In this document: one piece after another, positions 58,040 to 64,000 of the stretch
Position numbering within the stretch: the first letter of the stretch is position 1
Layout of the letters: each line of letters begins with the position of its first letter
Origin: Platynereis dumerilii
Taxonomy: Eukaryota > Annelida > Polychaeta > Phyllodocida > Nereididae
NCBI GenBank assembly: GCA_026936325.1
Contig: JAPTHN010000011.1
Coordinates: 51,672,629-51,736,628 of the forward strand
Direction of reading: 5' to 3'
DNA length: 64,000 nt
Made by a program: the position numbers and the translations under genes
The notes under the pieces: generated by a model
Database searches by the model: none
Seen by the model: the letters and a program-made list of their open reading frames with translations, nothing else
Told to the model about the DNA's origin: nothing

Positions 58040-58460
58040 TGGTACCCAACTAGCATAACTGCAGGAAAAAAACTAGCAGAATTGCAGTAGTTACAGCAGA
58101 ACTGAAGAGGAAATAGCACAACAGCAACAAGAAGATTTTCAGCAGAACTGAGGCAGAATTTCTTTACAACTGCAGCAAAATTACTGCAGATGGCAGAACT
58201 AACTAGCAGAATTGCGCAAGCGCCAGTATATTTCAGCGTAATTTTAGCAGGATTGCTGTACATTGACGCATGAACTGGCTGAATTGCTGCATAATTGCAA
58301 CAAAAACAGGCAGGATTGTAGCTGAAACTTGCAGATCTACAACCGCAACAGAAAAGTTCTAGCCAAGTTTTAGCAGACCAGTGTCAAAAAACAGCATTAT
58401 TAAAGACCAAACTAACAGAGTCAGTGTAATTGCAACAGGAACTTGCAGAATTGAGACAGG
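58040..58460 (-). repeat. Satellite continuing in opposite orientation
   Basis: From about 58050 the plus strand reads GCAGAATTGCAG-type sequence, the reverse complement of the CTGCAATTCTGC seen before 57930. About 100 bp of unrelated sequence lies between. Confidence 0.7.
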
Positions 58461-58999
58461 AACAATTTTATCGATATGTAAATGTTTGTAGAGCGAAGAA
58501 AATTGACCACCATAAAAATTTGTCGTATTCACCTCAAATGTCATCCTTTTTAATTGATTTTTTTTTAATCAGCAGTTTAGTTGAGGATGTTTCACTTTGA
58601 TACAACAGAAAAACATAACCCATTTCACTTGCAAGTAGCACTGTACGGCATTGACCTTGACCATTACAAAATTGTCATGAAAAGATCCCGTCTCACTATT
58701 ACGAAGCGCCTAACAAGATATACCAGTACGCTGCCATTAGCCATTATGGTATTCAGCGATATGTAAATTCAAAAATAAAATAACAATAAAAAAACATAGG
58801 CTGCGTAGCAGCAAACCTTCAGCGAAAAAACATGAACACTTCACATCACAAAAATATTCCGTTTCACAAAGCTGAGGTGATAGAGATGAATACTCCTTGC
58901 AATTGAATCATATTGTGTCATGGTGTTGTAAAGAGATATAGATATGGAAGGGTATTTAGGGTATGTAATAGAGGATACACTTGAAATGATACACCATAA

Positions 59000-60060
59000 C
59001 AACCATCAAAAGCAAAAGGCAAAGTTTTCATAATTATTTTTAAACACTTATCAATCAGACCATAAAAATGCACAACTGCATCATATATTTTGATATGTGT
59101 ACCAACTGTTATCCATGTACATACAAAAGTGGGGAGTCTTGGCCCAGAAACGAAAATAAATTCCAATTTTATATTTTTCGCAATATTTCAAAAAGTATAG
59201 AATATCTGCAAATGACACCATCGAAAAGCACAAAGTTCTAGACTATATATAGGCAATGTAGGCCTATGTACCAAACTTTACATATTTGCATGCCATAGGT
59301 GCATGGTCGAGTCTTGGCTTGAAAAAGAAAACATTTGCTGGTTTTTTTTTTCGAATATTTCAGAAAGTATAAAATCTCCAAAAAATCAGACCATCAAAAG
59401 ACACAACTAGAGCATATAGGCAATATATGTACCAAATTTCATCCATGTACTTGCAATTGGGGGCCAGTTCTTTGCTGGAAACAACAAAGATATTTTTTAA
59501 AATTTTTTCTCAACATTTCAAAAAGGATATAATATCCATCAATTAGACCATCAAAAGGCACAACTGCACTATATTGGCTATATATGTGTATTAGGGCTGG
59601 GACGATAACCAGTATTCATACCGTACAGCTGTATTTTTTGTGATCAATATCGTACCGTTAGGTTCCATAGTTATCACGGTATACCGTAATTTACTGGTTC
59701 AAATAAGAAGAAATTGCAAGAAATAAACTCGAATCCTCTTTGTTTTTGTCGCTCGGGCTTACGACACTTCGTTCTCAGGCTGCACCAGATTCTCGACGGG
59801 AAGGTCTGCTAAAAATGGCAGACGAGGTGGCAAAATTAAGAATTTCTGATTTTTCGCCGATTTATAGTATTAAACAACTGATTAACTCTGAGATCTATAT
59901 ATCGTGTTACCACGGTATCACAATCAATCGATATCGAGATATCAAAATACCAATATCGTCCCAGCCCTAAGTAATGTGTACCATATTTCATCCGAATAGG
60001 TGCAATAGGGGCGGAGTACTGGCACGGAAACGATATATCCGCCTGACCTCCTGACAATAT
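59000..60060. repeat. Four tandem units of about 160-175 bp, the last one interrupted
   Basis: Each unit has ATTTCAAAAAGTATA-type sequence, ACCATCAAAAG(A/G)CACAACT, then ATGTACCAAATTTCATCC and GGGGGCCAG. The fourth is split by a hAT-like MITE at 59591-59972 and resumes with GTGTACCATATTTCATCC. Confidence 0.7.
59591..59972. mobile_element. hAT-like MITE
   Basis: TTAGGGCTGGGACGAT on the left and ATCGTCCCAGCCCTAA on the right are exact complements of the common hAT TAGGGCTGGG type. Near-8-bp flanks TATGTGTA (59583-59590) and AATGTGTA (59973-59980) agree at seven positions. It holds no transposase. It splits a tandem unit, which supplies the empty site. Confidence 0.75.
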
Positions 60061-60757
60061 TTGACCAAATTTAAGTGATTACAATACCTTTTTCAAACTT
60101 AGTTCGCTGAAGGTAAAAATTGTAATTAAAATTTTACAGACATAGATTGCTATCCTTTATTTCAGTGTGGTCACAGGCTCAAAGCCAAATTGCTCAATTA
60201 GTTGCCAAGGCATAGCACAGCACTTTGGGACTCTTAAATGCTTTGTACTTTTATATGCTTTGTACTTTTAAACCCAAGGCAAATTACCAAATTTATAATA
60301 TTTGAAAACCAAATAACATTTGATAACTTTTAATTAGTAAGACTATTGACATCAATACATTTTAATATAATTATAATTTAATTTGCATTATTGACTGATC
60401 ATAAAATGTGAAAAGAAATGGAATAGTGTTTTTACTCTTGAGCGCTCATTATAAATGCCCAGAAATAAAAAATTTATAGTTATTTTCCAACATATTAAAA
60501 ATGAGCAAAGACACAGTTTGTCAACAATCAACTAATACTTCCAAGTATTAAACATCTGTGGCAATATTTTAATAGAATATGATGATATTATATGACTACT
60601 TTCGCATAATGTTAAAAAGATATCCGATATTACATATAATATACATGTTTATTGTATGAATCTTTACATTACATCATTGAATTTTATTAGTAAGATAATT
60701 ACATGCACATGAATTAATTGAATAGACCACATTCAAAGTGAATTTCAAACCAATTCT
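60061..60757. other. Downstream flank of the small gene, no feature seen
   Basis: AT-rich sequence. It may include the 3' UTR of the minus-strand gene ending at 60758. I saw no other signal. Confidence 0.3.
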
Positions 60758-62502
60758 TTATATTTGCTTCTGAGCATTCTTCATTCCTTTTCTCTGCTCA
60801 TCCGCTGCAAAAAAAGACAACAGAAATTAACAGAGAAGTAACAGAGAAGTAAAATCCACCAACCCAGAGAGTGAGTCGACGTAACTCAAGCCATGAATTT
60901 ATCTTAGTCAGTTTAAATCTAATGAATCATTTTGCATCTTTGAAATAAAATAAAGAAAATGAGCAAATTAAGTCTATCGTTATACAAACCATAAATAATT
61001 AATTTACCTGCAAACCTAACCTCCTTTTCCACCATGAAAACTTCAGATTCAGCAGTCCTACGCCCTGGCCTAAGGTAGCAAAAACAAAAAATAAATTAGG
61101 CCAATTGATGCAGGTGAAAATAAAATCACAAAGCATAGAATTGTTGGTCCGAGTTCAGTTTCAGTACCAAATAGTTCCAGAGCCTGCACACAAAAAATAT
61201 GTAATGTACGGCAAAACAAGTTCACTTGGGTCTTGCCTTTATAAACTGTTATAGCCTTCAACTGAATTTTGTTGGTTAAAATTTGGAAAAAAACATAACA
61301 TGTTAATATAATAACATATCATTATTTTCCCATTGTTTACTATAAAGTTGGCCTGACCTGCGCCAATTCACTCATTCAAGTTATAATAATTTTTTTTTTT
61401 CAGAAAAAAAAACTCATCCATAAATTAAATTGGTGTGACCTCAAAAGCTCAATGATTTATTCAATATAGGCCTACCTAACAGTACAAAATTTGACCCATT
61501 TTTTTTTTTTCTGTTTACTACATCATCAGCATAGTTGACATTACAGTTGGTAAGGGGCAACCATTTAATATCCAGGGGGAGGGGCTTGGAGTTTTCCTCG
61601 GGAAATTATTTATTTCACGGTAGCGGCGGCATTAATTAGATTAGATTAGATTAGATTAATTTTCTTCAAAAACCGATGCAACATACAAACAACTTTTTTT
61701 AAACATAAAACAAGCAAGTAGCGGTTTTGACGGGGATACACCCGAGTACCTAAACGGTGGGTGCACTTATTGCAAGCATGCCAAGTCCCTGAATATTCAT
61801 TCCAAAATCAAGCAACTCCTTGTTACAGATGATTTCATATTTGTAGACAGTGAGACCAAATGTGATTTTTTTCTGCACATGACATGCTATTCTATTGGGA
61901 AAAGTGATGTCATAATTTTTGTGTCACTTTTCCCTATAGACAGAATACATGCATGTCCTAGAAAAAATTCACAATCATTCTATGTGTCTACAAATATAAA
62001 ATAACCTGTAAGAAATACCCGTAGCAGAAATAATTTGTTTCAAGACTGCCCCCAAAAAATGTATTTATCTGGTATTTCAAAACTGAACAAGAAATTATTC
62101 AATAATTTCAAAGAAACCCCCCCTCCCCCCCCGACATTAAAATTTAAAAAAGGATGTCAGGAATGTCAGAAAACAACATTTGACTTCTCCAGTGACATAC
62201 ATGTTTCACATTTATTGATTTTAAAATACATGTGTCCCCTGTGCCTCATTCACCGTGCATGTCAATCCACGACTGGCATGATGCAAGTCAATGTTTTGTC
62301 TCAGTCTCACTTGTCTGCCACAACTTGTTTACGTTTTTATTTGTAGGAAATTTCACAAATTTCGAGTTATTAAACACACTAAACTTGCTCATAGACTTGC
62401 TCAATCAAACAAGACACTTATAGTAGTATCATATTGCAAGGTTACCAACCTTTTTCGGGAAAACATCCGCGCTCCCAGGCAGTCCAAGTCCAGCAAATTC
62501 AT
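60758..62502 (-). CDS. Small unrecognised host gene, four-exon model (71 residues)
   Basis: Exons 62502-62450, 61183-61130, 61069-61008 and 60804-60758 join with matching phases (2, 2, 1) and end at TAA. Splice sites are AAAAAG|gttggt, tgtgtgcag, GCTTT|gtgatt, taccttag, GCAG|gtaaat and ttttttgcag. The product contains MFSRKRLWNYLVLKLNSD, FYALPGRRTAESEVFMVE and ADEQRKGMKNAQKQI: short, basic, with a charged C-terminal helix and no membrane segment in this reading. The frame is also open upstream to an ATG at 62595, which would add 31 residues. Intron 2 is only 60 nt. I do not recognise the family. The last two exons are the best supported; exon 1 is the weakest. Confidence 0.5.
61554..61830. 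mobile_element. MITE family A copy interrupted by a LINE-tail-like insertion
   Basis: TAA then GGGGCAACCATTTAATATCC and GGGGCTTGGAGTTTTCCTC begin a family A element. After CACGGTAGCGGCGGCATTAA comes an (ATTAG)n run (61637-61667) and about 100 bp of foreign sequence. Family A then resumes with CCAAGTCCCTGAATATTCATT. The right end is missing. It lies in intron 1 of the small gene. Confidence 0.55.
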
Positions 62503-62586
62503 CAAAACAATGACAGCTTCTCTGCATGAGATGTTGACGCCACGATGGTCAGAGGCCAAATGAGCGGTTTCCTGATTTTCTGCTGG

Positions 62587-62805
62587 TGACGTCACGACAG
62601 GTCACATGGTGCAGTTCCGACCCCCCCTGGTACACCCTGTCTGTCTTCACCAGACAGGGTGTAGGCCTATGAGACAATGATTTCACAATTGCGACCATAG
62701 GATTGTTATGACGTCATCCTTGTGGCAACAATAGTCATGACGTCACAATGCCATTGTTTGAGCCATTGTGACATCATCCAGGCGACAGCACTAGTGATGA
62801 CGTCA
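62587..62805. promoter_or_regulatory. Cluster of CRE sites (TGACGTCA x4)
   Basis: TGACGTCA occurs at 62587-62594, 62709-62716, 62738-62745 and 62798-62805, with a TGACATCA variant at 62769. By base composition I expect under one such octamer in the whole window. It lies just upstream of the proposed first exon at 62502. CREB/ATF binding is the known reading of this palindrome. Part of the cluster sits in short repeats of the type CACAATGCCATTGTTTG. Confidence 0.6.
62631..62663. other. 13-bp perfect hairpin
   Basis: TACACCCTGTCTG (62631-62643) and CAGACAGGGTGTA (62651-62663) are exact complements around a 7-nt loop. The ACACCCTG core is shared with the palindrome at 62900. Confidence 0.6.
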
Positions 62806-62899
62806 CAATGCTGTTGCTTTGTTACAGAAAGACATTTCAGACTCTGTTTGCAAGAAAATCTATGGGCATCAATAAAACAAGAAGTCTGAGGATAAAACC

Positions 62900-63038
62900 G
62901 TTACACCCTGCTCGTTTTTCGAGGGTACGGGAATATACACCACTCAGGCCTCCATACACCACTCAGCCTTCGGCTTCGTGGTGTATGGAGTCCTTCGTGG
63001 TGTATATTCCAGTACCCTCGAAACGAGCAGGGTGTAAC
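62900..63038. repeat. 139-bp imperfect palindrome
   Basis: GTTACACCCTGCTCG at the left matches CGAGCAGGGTGTAAC at the right, and GAATATACACCAC, CTCCATACACCAC and GAGGGTAC have inverted partners. The centre (GCCTTCGGCTTCG) is itself a small hairpin. It could extrude as a cruciform or fold as RNA. Confidence 0.7.
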
Positions 63039-63111
63039 TGATAGTACACAACCAACCCTCAAAAATAGGGTTTTCCTCCCTTTTTTAGCCTAAAACACTC
63101 ATACCCTAATT

Positions 63112-63947
63112 TTAAGGTGGCTCGCTACCCACGAAGTTACGTCACCTGCACATATTCACGCGCAGCCAGGCAGGCCCTATCTATAGTAACGTCACCACTG
63201 TGCTGACACTGTTTCAAGATCTTTTTTTAATTTTGAGAATTTCATACGTCGGCCGCTTCGTTTGCAATTTGCGCCACTTCTATTGGGGTTAGAGACTTCT
63301 CGTTTGAAGCATTAGATGCGCTATGAAGAGAACTATATACAGCCGGAGATTCAACTTGATACTCAAAATTTTTACAGGCGATTTTCGGCAAGCAGGTCTA
63401 ATTTCTCAAAAATGACTTTGTGGTATAAATAAATGTTTATATCAATTTGAAGTGCGGTAGGAAGGCTGGTCTATATCATCATGTTGTTCCCAACTATTTT
63501 TGGAAATAAATGACAAAGAAATGAAAAATCCTATCTCGTCAATTTTTTTTAGCGCCATGGTTTATAAAAAAAGTTAAAATTGTTAAAATCGAAACTTAGA
63601 TTCCGAACTCCTTGAAAAGTCCTTTAAACTAAATATATCTCTTTGAAATTGTAATCACCTTTTCCATGAAAGTTTCTTCTTTAATTTCATGCTTCATTGC
63701 ATAGTATGGGATGCATGACCACTGAATGGCAGAAAAAACTTCACAGTAGGAAAAATAAGAATTTTTTTTAGTTTTTCAGGTTTGCGTGGACTGACTCTCT
63801 GGTACATAACCCCAAATATTTTTTTTAAAAGGCTGGTAGCGACCACTTTTGTTTACATATCCTTGCTATAAACTATATTTTGGATCATTCTAAACTGTTT
63901 TTAAGAAATCCTATCTTGGAAAGTTCATGAGTATCGAGCCACCTTAA
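63112..63947. mobile_element. 828-bp TTAA-flanked element
   Basis: GGTGGCTCGCTACC begins at 63116 and GTATCGAGCCACC ends at 63943, with TTAA on both sides. The TTAA duplication is typical of piggyBac-type insertion, though the tips are not the usual CCC. No transposase ORF. Outside it, AAAATAGGGTTTT (about 63063) and AAAACCCTATTTT (about 63951) form a further inverted pair. Confidence 0.55.
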
Positions 63948-64000
63948 TGCAAAAACCCTATTTTTTGACAACTTAAAAACCCTCTAAAAAAATTACCATC

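Overview
This is a 64 kb window of intron-rich, AT-rich animal DNA, probably from a marine invertebrate deuterostome (echinoderm, hemichordate or lancelet). That guess rests on the xanthine dehydrogenase sequence, tRNA-derived SINEs, many poly-G-tipped MITEs and a large excess of the octamer TAGGCCTA. No bacterial, CRISPR or operon features are present.

The left 27 kb is the 5' part of one host gene on the minus strand. It encodes xanthine dehydrogenase (XDH). Eight coding exons were placed from splice sites, and every intron phase agrees. The exons lie at 26862-26824, 23287-23230, 22941-22845, 22389-22281, 18631-18505, 16254-16037, 3402-3325 and 597-456. They encode about 289 residues: the whole 2Fe-2S part and the start of the FAD domain. 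The gene runs off the left edge.

Intron 6 (3403-16036) holds the most interesting object, a young, nearly intact L1/Tx1-like LINE on the plus strand (about 6.1-14.15 kb), antisense to XDH. It has three ORFs: a gag-like ORF1 (RRM-like fold, two CCHC knuckles, RS-type tail; damaged), a middle ORF fusing an SGNH hydrolase to a NADAR (YbiA-like) domain, and an AP-endonuclease/reverse transcriptase ORF. The spacers between the ORFs and the 3' UTR carry seven copies of one small RNA hairpin. Its inner stem and hexaloop are nearly invariant, while all five pairs of its outer stem change in a compensatory way. I read this as a conserved RNA structure, perhaps a protein-binding site that marks the element RNA.

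From 27 to 60 kb I see no convincing host gene, only layers of repeats. These include a truncated LINE inserted in a tandem array (28.69-30.0 kb), a large inverted arrangement (31.8-37.1 kb), several TA-flanked inverted-repeat elements (24.15, 33.84, 38.87 and 46.67 kb), Harbinger-like MITEs with poly-G tips, SINEs, and a 6 kb satellite built on an 11-bp unit (52.5-58.5 kb). The satellite contains a nearly identical 1.29 kb duplication carrying a LINE 3' end.

The right end (60.76-62.6 kb, minus strand) has a consistent four-exon model for a small protein I do not recognise, with a cluster of TGACGTCA (CRE) sites directly upstream. Beyond it lie a 139-bp imperfect palindrome and an 828-bp TTAA-flanked element.
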